Positions 47,391 through 59,694 of a stretch of 64,000 nucleotides of DNA are shown in pieces. The stretch spans positions 18,335,347-18,399,346 of the forward strand of contig CM053335.1 in NCBI GenBank assembly GCA_028583605.1, written 5' to 3'. Both the position numbers and the translations under genes were made by a program. Within the stretch, counting starts at the first letter, position 1. Each line of letters begins with the position of its first letter. The notes beneath the pieces were generated by a model, which made no database searches, was not told where the DNA came from, and worked only from the letters and a program-made list of their open reading frames with translations. This stretch comes from Dastarcus helophoroides (Eukaryota > Arthropoda > Insecta > Coleoptera > Bothrideridae).

Positions 47391-49990
47391 CAAAAAAGTC
47401 AAAATTTGAGAAAATAAGTCAAATTTTGGTAATAAGGTCGAAAATTCTAAAAAGACCAATTTTGTAAAGTGACGAGATTTGACAGAAAAATTCAGATTCA
47501 GAGAGAGAAAAAGATCGAATTTTTGAGAATAAAGTCGAAATTTCGAAAAAAAGGTGTAATTCCGAAAAAAACGGAAATTTGAGAAAACGAATTTCGAGAA
47601 AAGTGCCGAATTTTTCAAAACGAAAAACAAATTTGGAAAAACAAAGTAATAGATTTCGAAAAAAAATAGACACTTAGAAAAATAAGCCCAACTTGTGAAA
47701 TACTTCAGTTTTCCAGAAAAAATCAAATTTTGAAAAAAAAGTCGAATTTCGAGAATAACGTCATAATTTCGAAAAACACTAATTCTGAAAAAAATGGAAA
47801 TTTCGAGAAAACGAATTTCGAGGAAAAAGTCGAAATTTCCCGAAACAAAAGACAAAATTTGAAAAACAAAGTCGAAGCTTCGAGAAAAAAAATCGAAATT
47901 TTGAAAAATAAGCCCAACTTGGGAAATACTTCGGATGGAAAAGGTCAAATTTTAAAGAAAAAAATCGAACTTTTAGAATAGAGTCAAAATTTTGGAAAAA
48001 AGAGTAATTCTGAAAAAATCGAAATTTCGAGAAAACGAAGGAAGAGTCGAAATTGCTCAAAATGAAAAACAAAATCGAAATTTCGAGAGAAAATCGACAT
48101 TTTGAAAAACAGACGCAACTTGTAAATTACTTCGAAGTCTCCTAGAAAAAGTCGAATTTTAAAAAAAAATCGAATTTTGAGAATAAAGTCAAAATTTTGG
48201 AAAAAAAGACTAATTCTGAGAAAATAAAAATTTCGAGAAAACGAAGAAAGAGTCGAAATTTATCAAAATGAAAAACAAAATCGAAATTTTGAGAGAAAAA
48301 TCGACATTTTGAAAAACAGGCGCAACTTGTAAATTACTTCGAAGTTTCCTAGAAAACGTCGAATTTTCAAAAAAAAAATCGAATTTTAAGAATAAAGTCA
48401 AAATTTTGGAAAAAAAGTCTAATTCTGAGAAAATAAAAATTTCGAGAAAACGAAGAAAGAGTCGAAATTTATCAAAATGAAAAACAAAATCGAAATTTCG
48501 AGAGAAAAATCGACATTTTGAAAAACAGGCGCAACTTGTAAAATACTTCGAAGTCTCCTAGAAAAAGTCGAATTTTGAGAATAAAGTCAAAATTTCGGAA
48601 AAGACTAATTTTGAAAAAGTGGAAAGTTCCAGCAAACGAATTTCAAGGAAAAAGTCGAAAATTCCAAAAACAAAAAGTCGAAGTTTCGAGAAAAAAAATC
48701 GACATTTTGAAAAACAAGCGCCACTTGTAAAATACGTCGAAAACTTCTAGAAAAAATCAAATTAAAAAAAAAATGTAGATTTCGAGAAAACGAAGAAAAA
48801 TTCGAACTTTTCCAAAATGAAAAACGAAATCGAAATTTCAAGCAAAAAATTTAACATTTTGAAAAACAGGCGCAACTTGTAAAATATTTCGAAGTCTTCT
48901 AGAAAAAGTCGTATTTAAAAAAGAATAAAGTCGAATTAAAAAAAAATAGTCGTATTTTGAGAATAAAGTTAAAATTTCGGATAAAAGACCAATTCTGAAA
49001 AAAATGGAAATTTCGAGAAAATTCGAAACAAAAGTCGAAATTTTCCAAAACGAAAAACAGATTTTGCAAAACAAAGCCGTAATTGCGAGAGAAAAAAGTC
49101 GACATTTTGAAAAACAAGCGCAACTTGTGAAATGCTTCGAAATCTTCTAGAAAAAGTCAAATTTTGAAAAACGAGGCGAATTTTATAGTCAAAATTTCGC
49201 AAAAAAAAAAAATTTTAAAAAAAATGAAAATTTCCAGAAAACGTGAAAAAATCAAAATTTTGGAAAACGAGGCGAATTTTATAAATAAAGTCAAAATTTC
49301 GGAAAAAATAGACTAATTTTGAAAAAAATGGAAATTTCCAGAAAACGAGAAAAAATCAAAATTTCCCAAAACGAAAAACAAATTTTGAAAAACAAGCGCA
49401 ACTTGAAAAATAATTCGAAATCCTCTAGAAAAAGTCAAATTTCGAAAAAAGGTCGAACTTTGAGAATAAAGTCGAAGTTTGAGAATAAAGTCGAATTTTG
49501 AGAATAAAGTCGAAGTTTAAGAATAAAGTCGAAGTTTGAGAATAAAGTCGAATTTTGAGAATAAAGTCGAAGTTTCAGAATAAAGCCGAAATTTCGAAAA
49601 AAAAAGACGTATTCTGAGGAGAAATCGAAACTTCGAGAAAAAGACGAATTTCGAAAATAAGAGTTGAAATCTTCAGAAACATAATAATTTCCAAAAAACA
49701 TAAAAGATAGGATTTTGCGATAGAAATTTCAAAAAAAAAGGACGAATTTTGAGGAAAGTGAAATTTCGAAAAGACCGATTTCGACGAAAAAGTCGAAAAG
49801 ACCAATTTCGACGAAAAATTCGAAATTTCCCATAAACAGAAAACTAATTTTGAAAAACAAAGTGAAATTGCGAGAATAAGATCGACGTTTCTTCAAAAAA
49901 GCGCCAATTATAAAAAAATTCGAAATTTCCTATAGAAACTCAATTTTTTAGAAAAATGTCAAAATTTAAGAATAAAATTGAAATTGCGGA
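47390..49990. repeat. Higher-order satellite, about 200-bp unit, TCGAAATTT-rich
   Basis: A marker phrase of the form GCGCAACTTGTAAAATACTTCGAA recurs near 47683, 47914, 48112, 48320, 48529, 48718, 48869, 49117, 49397 and (decayed) 49900. Between markers the order of words is similar: GAGAATAAAGTCAAAATTTC, GACTAATTCTGA, AAATTTCGAGAAAACGAA, CAAAATCGAAATTTCGAG. Units 48112-48529 are most alike. Within 49455-49580 a 19-mer GAATAAAGTCGAAGTTTGA is locally amplified. Minus ORFs are artefacts. Confidence 0.85.
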
Positions 49991-49999
49991 ATAAAAAGA

Positions 50000-50597
50000 G
50001 AGAATATTGCGCATTTTCGGTTCCAAACAACCTCTACGCCAATTTTAATCGAAATCGGTTTTACAATTGAGGTGTAAAAAGCCAACAAACCAGAAACTAC
50101 AACAAACAGACAGACTGACAGACAACACTTTCGCATTTACGCATTAGAGAGAAGGGTATGATTCGTTGGCAGAGTATTACCTGTACTTTCTGTCTATAAT
50201 ATTATTAGTTTTGAAGTTTTACAATTCTGAAATGTTACAGTTTTACAGGATAAAAGGTAGTATTTTGTATCTCCGGTTTCAAGGAATTCTAGACAAATTT
50301 TGGTCGAAATCGGGTGAGTAATTGAACCATGAAAAGATTTAAACAGACACACTTTCGTATTAGAGAAATGTGTGATTAGCTACTAAGGTACTAGCTGCGC
50401 TTTCTGCATATAATATTAATTTGGAAGTATCTAAATTAGTTTTGCAGGATAAAAGGGACACTATGTTGTACTTCAGGTTTCAAGGAACCTCGACACAAAT
50501 TTTCGTTAAAATCGATTCAGTAATTAAACCGTGAAAAGCCAACAAACAGGCAACACTTTCGTATTTACATATTAATTAGGATTTACTGTCAGAGTAT
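50000..50597 (-). repeat. Three diverged tandem copies of a Helitron/MITE-like repeat
   Basis: Each unit (ending near 50158, 50375 and 50590) ends with a phrase like AACACTTTCGTATTTACATA, preceded by AAACCGTGAAAAGCCAACAA and a CGAAATCGG/AAATCGATT word. On the minus strand this is the common insect repeat start TATAAATGCGAAAGTGT-TTG. Copy F of the LTR interrupts the end of unit three. Confidence 0.65.
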
Positions 50598-50952
50598 TGT
50601 AACGAAATGTAAATTGTAGAATTTAGTGCATAAGAAAAGTTTCTAGAAAGATCTGATAAGGGGAAAGCGGCCGCGATAACGAAGCAAACGGCAGATAAGC
50701 GTTCCCGACATTTCGTCAAACGATAAGCCTTATCTGCCGAAAAGTTCTAGAAGCCGGGAGCCAAAACTATAAAAGGCGGTCAGCTTTCCCTCAAGTCAGT
50801 CAGTTAGAGTCAGTGTAATTAGTGAGTTAGTAGAAGTTAATAATAAGTGAGTTAATTGTTCAATTGTGGTGATCCAAGTTTAGTTTAATAATAAAGTGAG
50901 TATTATTTTCAATTCACGTATGAATCAATTCGAACCGATAAAGCCCGTAACA
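50598..50952 (+). mobile_element. Solo LTR, copy F, complete
   Basis: 355 bp with GTAT duplication at 50594-50597 and 50953-50956. It starts TGTAACGAAATG and lacks about 20 bp near the 5' end that copies B, C and E carry; only copy D shares this deletion. TATAAAAGG is at about 50769 and AATAAA at about 50889. Confidence 0.8.
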
Positions 50953-50984
50953 GTATTGTGTTTTCTTTATATAATATCAGCTTG

Positions 50985-51178
50985 TAAGAACGTAACCAAA
51001 CTAACTTAATCAGCTTGCACAGCTTTAAAGAATTCGTGCAGATTGCAGAATGATTTTTGTTAAAATTCGTTGATACGTTCAGTAGATAAATAGACAAAAA
51101 CTTCCCTCATTTATATATTAGGATGCAATTTAACGAGGGGTACCAAAGTCACGAAAAATTATCGAAAGGGTACACAAA
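50985..51178 (-). mobile_element. Single-monomer relative of the 19.8-23.7 kb array
   Basis: Minus strand: TGTGTACCCTTTCGATAATT, then CATCCTAATATATAAATGAG, one monomer body and a GTTAGTTTGGTTACGTTC end. The first part is the same as the left flank of the array (19738-19800). It shows the unamplified form of the element. Confidence 0.75.
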
Positions 51179-51179
51179 T

Positions 51180-53080
51180 GTCCAAGATTTGGGAAACACT
51201 GACATAAGGGATTTGGTGTGACACAATTTCTCTTTTATAGTCGTTCGTAATGAGCTCATGTAGCAAATCTGTCCTGCACGTGATAAGCTATAAAAGGATC
51301 TTGCTGTCTCCCTTTGAAAAATAAAATCCTGCCTCATGTCGTTTTAATCTTGTAAAGTCATTATCCCTTCGGCTCCGATTTCAGCGTGACAGTTGAGGAG
51401 AAAATATCCACGTAAATGCACGGTTTTAGTGTCGCCCAGAAAATATCTATTTTACTTTCCTAAATATACACATTTTATAGAGCAGTTAAAAGGGTAAGTA
51501 ACTTTTTAGCGTTTGATTTATATGACGCGAAATTGTTACGATGACATTCTGAGTTAGAATCTCAATTACTCGTCTTCCAAATAACACCAAATCGATTGTC
51601 TATCCAAACAATGACAAGTCCTTATGACATAATCTAAAACTTAAAAACAGATATGATTCAAGTGCGATGAACAAATTTTATCGAACGATAAGGAATCGTT
51701 TATTGTTTTGTCACATATAATTCTTAATGGCATTTAGAATCAAAATACAATTTATTCCCCTTTATTGGCTGCATATTAATAATAGTGTATCATTAATAAC
51801 CGTCACGACATGAACTGTAATGATAAAATTGTTTTAAAATCGAGTTTTCCGAGCTGCAAAACTGCGCGTTTTATGCTGTTATATTATGTGCGCTCTAAAA
51901 GTCACCATTAAGAACGTTAGAGACGTTATTTTGTGCAACTATTACTCTTTGGCGAAGTATAATGAGGAGGTAAGTCGATTAATAATCCCATGTACGTGAT
52001 AATCCATGAAACACATTAATAAAAATTTGCGCCTTAGAACAGGGCCGGCTACCAAAAATTTTCCGTCAGTGCTCAATTATTACTTATCCGGCCCTGTCCA
52101 GTTTATAAAATAAAAATCATAAATACGATTCGAACATAAACATTTTTATATGGCAAAATACGGGGTCTTTGCTCTAAGAGTCAACCTAACAAGTGTAAAG
52201 GCGTAAAATAGTCGTCAATTAACGAAACACGTTTCTCAAAATTTGGATACTAATTTCAAAATTACGATCTTTAAGCATTTCCAAGTCCCGGATTTTTTTC
52301 GAAATTTTAATTTTTGATACCACAATTTGAGAATTTAAAAAATACTACTGCATTTCCTAGTTTTAAGTTTTCACTTACTGTCGGCAGTTCCCATTCTATC
52401 TTAAGAGATACCAATTTTAAAAGCGCCAACTGCAAATGTTATTTTATTTGTATAAATATTTTGCTAAGAAATGTTGATTCAGTGTGACTTCCCCGATCTC
52501 CGCGTTCTAGTTCTAGATTTTTTTTTACAACAACCAAGGTCGACGGCCCGTTTCTCAATATTTCGTAAATCTACGTGATTCACGGGAAAATAAAGCATCG
52601 TTCTATTGTTGTCGAATGCCGGCCAGACATTGTACCGTAATCTTTCGCGTGGGCATTGTATCGGTGCGCGAAATATAAAACGTTTCATTATTTGATGTCT
52701 GTTAAAATATCCTCAAATACGGTTTTTTTTTCTAATCTGCCGGCGTGTAATTACATGATTGATCGCCCAGTTTGTTAGAAAATTGCCTTGAACGGTTCGT
52801 CCGTTTGTTCGCTCTGTTTGTCTGCGCCCTCAAGCCAAATATTTAATGAATTGCAGTAATTAGTAATAGTTGGATGAACTATATCGCGGATTAGGGTGGG
52901 ACGACCTTGTCGGAAAAATTATATTGTGGCGATAAATGACATTTGAGTGTTATTGACCTTAAAATTACGCGACAAATATCTGAAGGCAATTCCATAAATT
53001 CCTAAATCATGCTGAATCTGAATCATCCCATCTTTAAAACTGATGCAATTCTACTCTACGAAGTACCTACCGTATCTGAA
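51180..53080. other. Mostly unique DNA, no gene accepted; one TATA candidate
   Basis: CTATAAAAGGATCTTGCTG at about 51289 resembles a promoter, but no exon follows clearly. A head-motif copy lies at 52355-52395 (minus strand). The 52480-52960 part is richer in CpG and more complex, but no exon is recognisable. Confidence 0.35.
52355..52395 (-). repeat. Dispersed head motif, copy 5
   Basis: Minus strand reads ACTGCCGACAGTAAGTGAAA then ACTTAAAACTAGGAAAT. Confidence 0.6.
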
Positions 53081-53084
53081 GGAT

Positions 53085-53360
53085 TACTCAGTTGAAGACT
53101 TACTCAGTTGAAGACTTACTCAATTGAAGACTTATTCAATTGAAGACTTACTCAATTGAAGACTTACTCAATTGAAGACTTACTCAATTGAAGACTTACT
53201 CAATTGAAGACTTAATTAATAATCTACTCTACTAAGTACCTACCATATCTGAAGATTTACTCAACTGAAGTCTTACTCAATAATCTACTGAACTAAGTAC
53301 CTATTTTATCTTACTCAACTTAATTAACTGTAACTTACTCAACTGAATAATTACTCAATT
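53085..53360. repeat. Tandem repeat GAAGACTTACTCAATT, 16 bp
   Basis: Eight or so near-perfect units at 53095-53215, then a partial second round with AATCTACTC... and GTACCTACC phrases at 53040-53085, 53220-53255 and 53285-53310. This suggests a longer unit of roughly 70-180 bp containing the 16-mers. Confidence 0.85.
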
Positions 53361-53424
53361 AAGTGGAGAAAAATACGAAATCTACTGCTTAAATGTAATA
53401 TATTTCCGTGTCTCTACATCCTGA

Positions 53425-53600
53425 CTAATATATAAATGCAAAAGTGTGTCTGCCTGTTTGTTCGTTTATCGCGGCTTAATTACTGAAGCGACTTTGATGT
53501 ATATCGGTATATATGAACTTTGCAAGACTGAATCCTTACTAGATTATGTTTTATCTCGGAAAACCGTTCCAGATACTTCCAAACTAATATTATGTTCAGA
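53425..53600 (+). repeat. Helitron-like dispersed repeat start
   Basis: CTGACTAATATATAAATGCA followed by a GTGTGTCTGCCTGTTTG stretch and TTAATTACTGAAGCGACTTTG is the usual head of this insect repeat class. An 88-codon ORF through it is not accepted. Confidence 0.55.
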
Positions 53601-53792
53601 AAGGGTAAAAAGGACCTTTCTTCATTTTTTGCTAATAAACGATTTGCTAACGTCACCTAATGATAGGGCACAACCTTATCGTAACTTTGCATGTGGGCTT
53701 ACTTTGATATAATACTCTGACAGCGTCCTCTAGCGCGATAGGGCTCAATTTTGCTACTTAATATAATTAGAGGCGCGTTGCTTAAAGGGAAA

Positions 53793-54055
53793 TTGCAGAA
53801 TGATGTTTTGCACAAATTCATTGAGACGATCATATGTATATTTACCTGCTTAGTTGCAATGTTAGGTAGAATGATGTTTTGTTCAAGTTCATTGAAACGA
53901 TCATGTGTATATTTACCTACTTAATTAGACACGATCGTCTCAATGAATTTGAATAAAACATCATTCTGCAAACTGCACAAACTCTTTAAAGATGCGCATA
54001 ACTCATGACATTAGTTTTATTACGTTTATCTTAACTAATTTATAAATGCGAAAGT
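53793..54055. mobile_element. Foldback built from the Helitron-like monomer
   Basis: TTGCAGAATGATGTTTTGCA and CATTGAGACGATCAT (53795-53835) recur as a direct copy at 53868-53912. They also recur as an inverted copy at 53925-53975 (GATCGTCTCAATGAATTTGA, AACATCATTCTGCAAACTGC), which then continues as a normal monomer to TTAACTAATTTATAAATGCG. Confidence 0.7.
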
Positions 54056-54149
54056 GTACGAACAGCACCACTCATCGCAAATTGATTAACAAATTTAAAA
54101 ACTCTTCAATTTCGGACAGTTTTTGCAGTAGATTGTAAACGTTAGGTTC

Positions 54150-54605
54150 AGTAAGTTAGATTAAGCTAGGTTAAGCTAGGTTAAGTTAGGTTAGGTTTGG
54201 TTAGGCTAGGCTAGGCTGGGTTAAGTTAGGTTAGGTTAGATTGAGTTGGGTTCGGTTTGGTGAGGTTAGGTTAGATTGGGTTAGGTTAGGTTAGGTCAGG
54301 TTAGGTTGGGTTCGTTTCGATTCGGTTAGATTAGGTTAGATTAGGCTAGGTTTAGTTGGGTTGGCTTGGATTGTGTTGGATTGGATTGTATTGGGTTGGG
54401 TTGGGTTAGGTTAGGTTAGATTCGCCTAATTGAGGGAATTAGATCTAAGCAATTAGGTTAGGGTATTAGGTTGAGTTAGGTTAGGTTCGCCTAATTGAGC
54501 GGACGAAATTATATCCAAGCAGTTAGGTTAGGTTAAATTGGGTTAAGTTAAGCTAAGTTAGATTAGGTTAAGTTAGGTTAGGTTCGCCTAATTCTGCGAA
54601 CGAAA
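54150..54605. repeat. Degenerate interstitial TTAGG block
   Basis: GGTTAGGTTAGG words with TTGGG, GCTAG and TTAGA variants. A GTTCGCCTAATTG phrase recurs three times at about 54420, 54488 and 54585. Orientation is opposite to the 28.8-kb block. Confidence 0.8.
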
Positions 54606-54609
54606 TTAT

Positions 54610-55890
54610 ATGTAAACATATATTTAAAACTTGAATATTGTTAGCTCCGCGTTTTACGTGGGTCCAACATCTCTCTCTTTTTACTCGACTTTTCTACGGG
54701 GATTTTTCCAATGCGTGGGCGTTCGAAAAATGATTTACGTGATGTAAACATAAAAGTTTCGAATTGACGCCTGCGCGAGAATCGCTATCCCCGGAGACTG
54801 TCCTTTTCTATGAAGACAGTTGTTGCCTACGGAGAGAATAGGGACCTGACAATATGGAAGTATTAAATACATGTATATAAGTTATGTATTCTAAAATTAA
54901 ATAAAAGTTTAATAAATTCCGCTACCTCTGTGTTTTCATCCAGGATCTCAATACCAACGAAAACCGACAAGAGTCCTTGTAGCGCCCAAACAACGAACCG
55001 CAAAGCAATGAGTTTTTCTGTTGCTTGCGAAATGAATCACCTTGCATATCACACGACTGTGATTACGGGCCTACGCATCGATAAAAAAACCATCGCCCAA
55101 TAATTAAGTATCAATTCCTTGGTCGTCGTATTTGGCAAGTGCGGTTGTCGTATTCTAATTAGCCCGTAAAGCCAGACGAAGTTCAGGTACAAAGAACGAT
55201 TCCGAGAATTATGAAATCGGTTCTTGAATGCTCCATTGTTAGTCGAGCTTCCACTTGACGGTCTTCTGTCTTGTCTGATTATACCATGCAAACTCGATGT
55301 CGGTTGAATTCAGATGTAATCGGTCAAGTCGCTAACAAGGTCGGTCAAAGCCGTTTTGGTTTTAACGTTTGAAGCTTAAACGCTGAATAAGTAATAAATA
55401 ACTGGTAGGGCATTGTGTTTGCCGTTTGCAAGAAGACTGTAATACTTAAAAAAGTGTTACGTATTCTAGTTCAACAGTTATCATTATCCAAATACATGGA
55501 TTCGGCTTTGAAAGGGGAAAAATTTTCAACTATCACTACTACTCCAATTTCCAACTACTATGAAATCCCCAACATCTTATAATGTTCATATCGAGATTTG
55601 ATTTCCGTTCTAGGTTCTGATTATGAAAATAAAAAGTTAATATTTTAAGAAATTTCATGAATTCTCTGTACGGGCTCTTTTTCGTAGTAGACGTGAAATT
55701 TGAAGCAAGATTGCTTTTGTCGACGAAATTTCATCATTTTCGCCAAAATGCGCTTTTTTCGAGAAAATTTACTTTTTTTACAGCGAAATTTGCTAGTGAG
55801 TGGAAATTCGAAGGAGTTCTTGTAGTGATGAAGTGGGAATTTTTAACTCATCTTCGGCGTTCCTAAGGCACGACACATCTAAGCTCCAAA
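54610..55890. other. Unique DNA, no gene accepted
   Basis: A minus ORF of 80 codons at 55049-55291 and a plus ORF of 69 codons at 55657-55866 have no motif or splice support. A CpG-richer stretch lies at about 54755-54860. Confidence 0.35.
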
Positions 55891-55899
55891 ATTGACTTT

Positions 55900-56350
55900 T
55901 TGAGAGTTTGGACTTGTGGTGAATTCACATTTCTAAGTGAGTCTTCTGGATTCTGGGGGATTTTAATGAACTAATTTTGGATCTCCAGAAGAGTCTTCTG
56001 ATGAATTTAACTGTGGATGACTTTAAGGGAAGATTATCTTTAAATGAATCAGTTTGGCCATTTAGAGGTCTAGATGACGACTAGTAAGCTACAGATGAGT
56101 TAGCTAGCGTCCCAAGAAGTTCAGAGAAGTAACTAGTTTAGAGCTCCAGATGAGTCGTTTTGGTAATTTGAGTTGTTACAGTTTAGAGCTCTAGATGAGT
56201 CCTTTTGCGAGTTTGGGTTGTTTCTAGAGGAGTGTTTTAGGAGTTTGGGTTTCTAGATGCGTCCTTTTTCAAATTTGGATTGTTTGGATATTTGGGTTTC
56301 TAGATAAGTCTTTTTGAGAATTCAGATTTTTAAATGAGTCTTCTAGGTAG
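55900..56350. repeat. Degenerate tandem repeat with GAGTCTTCTAGAT words
   Basis: Repeats of roughly 35-45 bp containing TCTAGATGAGTC, TTTTGG and GTTTGGGTT words, each copy differing by indels. Confidence 0.6.
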
Positions 56351-56689
56351 TTTACAACTCTACTTTTTTTGAGAGGGGAAATAAATAAAACGAAAAATCG
56401 TTGATGGACGTCCACATCTGATACTTCTTAATTTGATCGTCCTTAGTGCATTGTTGCCTTCTAATTAACTTATTAATAAGACTGGCTTTATTACAATTCA
56501 ACCGCAAATGATAAGTAGGCAAACCTACAAAATAATATACCAAACTAAATACATATCCAATTTGATTTCGAAGAACAATTTAGATTTAACCTTGTGCGTG
56601 GACTTGAGGCAGGTGGCAGAAGGAGGCAGATTTCAAGAAAATCTCCCCTCTCGATCCCCTTCGGCCAGATATTAGACGTATATGTACAC

Positions 56690-57148
56690 CGCTGTACTTA
56701 ATGATAATTTATGAAGCACCCCAGAGCGAGAATTGTCTTACGGCCAAACCGGTACTGCCCTGGTCGACTGGAGCAACTAGTTTGATCTCTCGGAAGATCT
56801 TCAGGTGGCTTCTTGCGTGCGTGCATCCAACGTACACCACGTACGTACGGTAGGTTAAAGGCCCTCGAGCCCGCGACTTCCACGAACCGCCTTTTCCCCA
56901 CATTCGTACGGAGCGAAGTGAATGATCCGATGGCAACTCCAATGACTTGTTAGCCGTCTGGAGTGTATTCCACTAAAGCGCAGACCGCAGGCTGGGTCGC
57001 AGCACCGCGCTGATCGCCCGTCCGTTCGATTCGTTTCTGTCGGTCCGTTTTCGAGTTTCAAACTAATTCGCGCCAAGTAAAGTTTTTGTTTGTGCTTTTT
57101 TTTTGACTGTTTCGTTTGGTTTACTTATTCGCAATGCTCGTTTTTGAG
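56690..57148 (+). promoter_or_regulatory. CpG-richer promoter-like region and candidate first coding exon
   Basis: The GC and CpG content rises well above the surroundings between about 56,700 and 57,080. It ends in a leader with GCAATG at 57134 (ATG CTC GTT TTT GAG) and an excellent splice donor GAG|GTAAGT (exon end 57148). This looks like the start of a plus-strand gene coding MLVFE before the first intron. No matching second exon is recognised in the remaining 6.8 kb, so the gene probably continues beyond the window. Minus-strand ORFs here come from the CpG-rich composition. Confidence 0.4.
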
Positions 57149-58685
57149 GTAAGTACTAATTATTTTCCAATATATTTTTTTAACAAATTACCTCAATCTC
57201 CATATTAATAATATTTACGAAATGTTCTATTTTATCTATTATTTGTCTATATTATTATTTTTAATTAGGAATGTATACCGTCAACAATAATAATTGAACA
57301 GAATAAGAAAAAGAGCGAAAGTATCTAAAAATATGGAACATAATCATGATAAAACAGTAAAACTTATCGTTTCGAACACTCCTCAACAATGGACACCCCT
57401 TCCAATGATCCCTTTTAAGATCGTGATATTTAGAAATTTAGAGCGACTCACAGTATTCATTTTTTTTTTCAATTATAAGTTCTTGGTTTCTTTTTTAAGT
57501 TTAGAGTTCTTCTAACGTTTCCTGATCCCTGAAATTCTTGCGCAAATATTACTCGAAATTGTTGTTCCCCAAATGAGCTCCTCCAAATGACCAATTGGGA
57601 TAAATAATCGTCAAAATGTACGCTTCCTGTTCCCAATCGATTTGATATTATTTCGGTGTGTAGGTTTTACCGCTATTTAACGAAATTAATCACTTTCGTT
57701 TTTTCTTCCGGTTACATATCTGCTGACCTCAAAATCGTTAAATAAGTTCTTTTCTCGTCGAAATCCCAATTGTCATTATGATGCAATTTCGGCGTCCCAC
57801 ATTTTACGAAATACTTTGTAAGGTCGCCCACAATGAATTATTGCAATTTATTGTTAGATAGACAAATGCGCTCGACAAAGGCCGCTTTCGGATAAATATT
57901 TGCGATAATAAAGATGTTAACGTTATCGTACAGGCCTTGATAAGCGTTAACACATTTTTTCTGCGATAAAGCTCCAAGAAAGGACTCGCGAGTTGAGGAA
58001 ATAAGTTAACAAAGAGAGTTCGTTCATCGCATCATTAAAATAATGGTTTCAGTTCAAACAAGGAACTAATTTATAGTAAACATTATTATTTATAAATATG
58101 TTTTTGTTGTTATAGCGCTGGCTAGCAATTTAGTGTTCACAGGTTTCGTTTATTTGCGTTTTTTTCGAATTTTTCAAGTTATTGAACAAATTTTGAACTT
58201 TATTCTCAAAATTTTGTTTACTCTAAAGGTGTCGATTTTTTTCAAAAATCGAAACATTCGATTCGAAAAATTCGTGAACGTTTATCAAAATTACGACATT
58301 TTGATTTTTTACTTATTTAAAGAAAAAGGAAATAATAAGAATTCAGAAAAATCCTGCAGTTTCAAAAAAAAATCGAAATTTGAAGCAACAACTCAAAAAA
58401 ATGTTCGTAATTATTTTTCTAGAGAAGTAAACATTTCCAGAGAAGTAAACATTTCTAGAAAAGCACGACATATTATTGAAAATTTTTAGTGAAATAGTAT
58501 CAAAAATATCGCCAAAGTTAGACAAGATCGCTATCTCTTCCTGTGTTGGCAAACTATCCGTTAAAAGCAGAGTAATTTTTGTAAACAAACCGAGACGAAC
58601 TTTGAGATTAGTCTGGTTTTGTAAAAATTCGCTAAAAAGTTTCGCTGTGTAAAATTCAAAAAACGGATAGAGCGAACTTTTTGTT
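57149..58685. other. Possible first intron; no exon recognised
   Basis: AT-rich, with TCGAAATTT/TTTTCAAAAATCG words at about 58,170-58,500. No supported gene. Confidence 0.35.
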
Positions 58686-58689
58686 TGGA

Positions 58690-59010
58690 CCTGCCATCGC
58701 CGTTTATCGTCCACCGATCGTTCTTTCGGAGGAGATAGCTTCTTAAATTTTCGACATCATGTGATTCGCTGATTCATTAATAGGTCCCCTTAACATGAGC
58801 CGTTACATTTTTCAACTTTAGTTTTTCTAGTGGATGTAATTCACAAATATAATATCGCAATATCGAATTTAAATGAGGAATCTTCCAACCTAACCTAACC
58901 CAACCTTTGGAACATTAAAAGTTATAAAAAATTCAAATAAAACTATTAGACTATAGAACTTAATAACCAAACAACAAATCAAAATTTCCACATTTAAATC
59001 TAATGTTCGA
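58690..59010 (+). repeat. Diverged duplicate, copy 1 (see 59695-59870)
   Basis: Shares with 59695-59870 the block GTCCACCGATCG-CTTTCGG then TTAAATTTTCGACATCATG, and later AAAATTTCCACATTTAAAT. A three-unit CCTAA stretch lies at about 58,890. Confidence 0.6.
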
Positions 59011-59014
59011 GAAA

Positions 59015-59690
59015 AAGGTCAAAATGTGAGAAAGCGAACTAAAAATTCAAACTTTCGTCGCTTGTATTTCACGTAAGAATTGATTAATCGAACTAATAAA
59101 TAGATCATTACCTAAGAGTGAATTTTTTGGCACGCGAACGCCGGTTGTAAAATTGTGCAAGTACAATAAACCTGCGAGCGCTGTTGCAAGTAATAGTAAC
59201 AAAGCTAATTTTAAAACGCTTTTATTAAATAGCAGTCGAAAAACGAATGCCCGCTAGCGAATATGAAGTGGGTGATTAAAACATAATAGCGAACAATAAA
59301 GCTTACGCTAACAAACCAGATACATAACTGGGACATTAATATTTGCACTGGCAGATGTAATGCGACTCGTTTGTTTGGATAAGAAAATGGAAATGGACCA
59401 AGATTACGTTCTAGTTTTCCATTGTTTTTGTTTAGTCGATCGGACTTTAGAGTTTTAAACAAGCCTCTGGCAAAGAGTGTTTCCGTATTTCAAGATAATT
59501 GTTATTTCAACATAATGACTTGGAAGCTTTGAGATAGATTGATTGTCATAATAACGCATTAGAGATTGTCTTCGTGGACTAGTTAATGCAGAGATGTAGT
59601 AGAGGAGTAGGTTCACTAAATGTATTCACGCTGCATCACTAACATCTAACACTAGAATGCTAGAAAACCTAAAATCGTTTGCGCGGCCTA
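59015..59690. other. Unique AT-rich DNA, no gene accepted
   Basis: An 83-codon minus ORF at 59211-59462 has no recognised domain. Confidence 0.35.
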
Positions 59691-59694
59691 AAAA

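Noticed and set aside
56698..57076. Three overlapping minus ORFs
   Set aside because: They occur together in the CpG-richer promoter-like segment and show no conserved domain.
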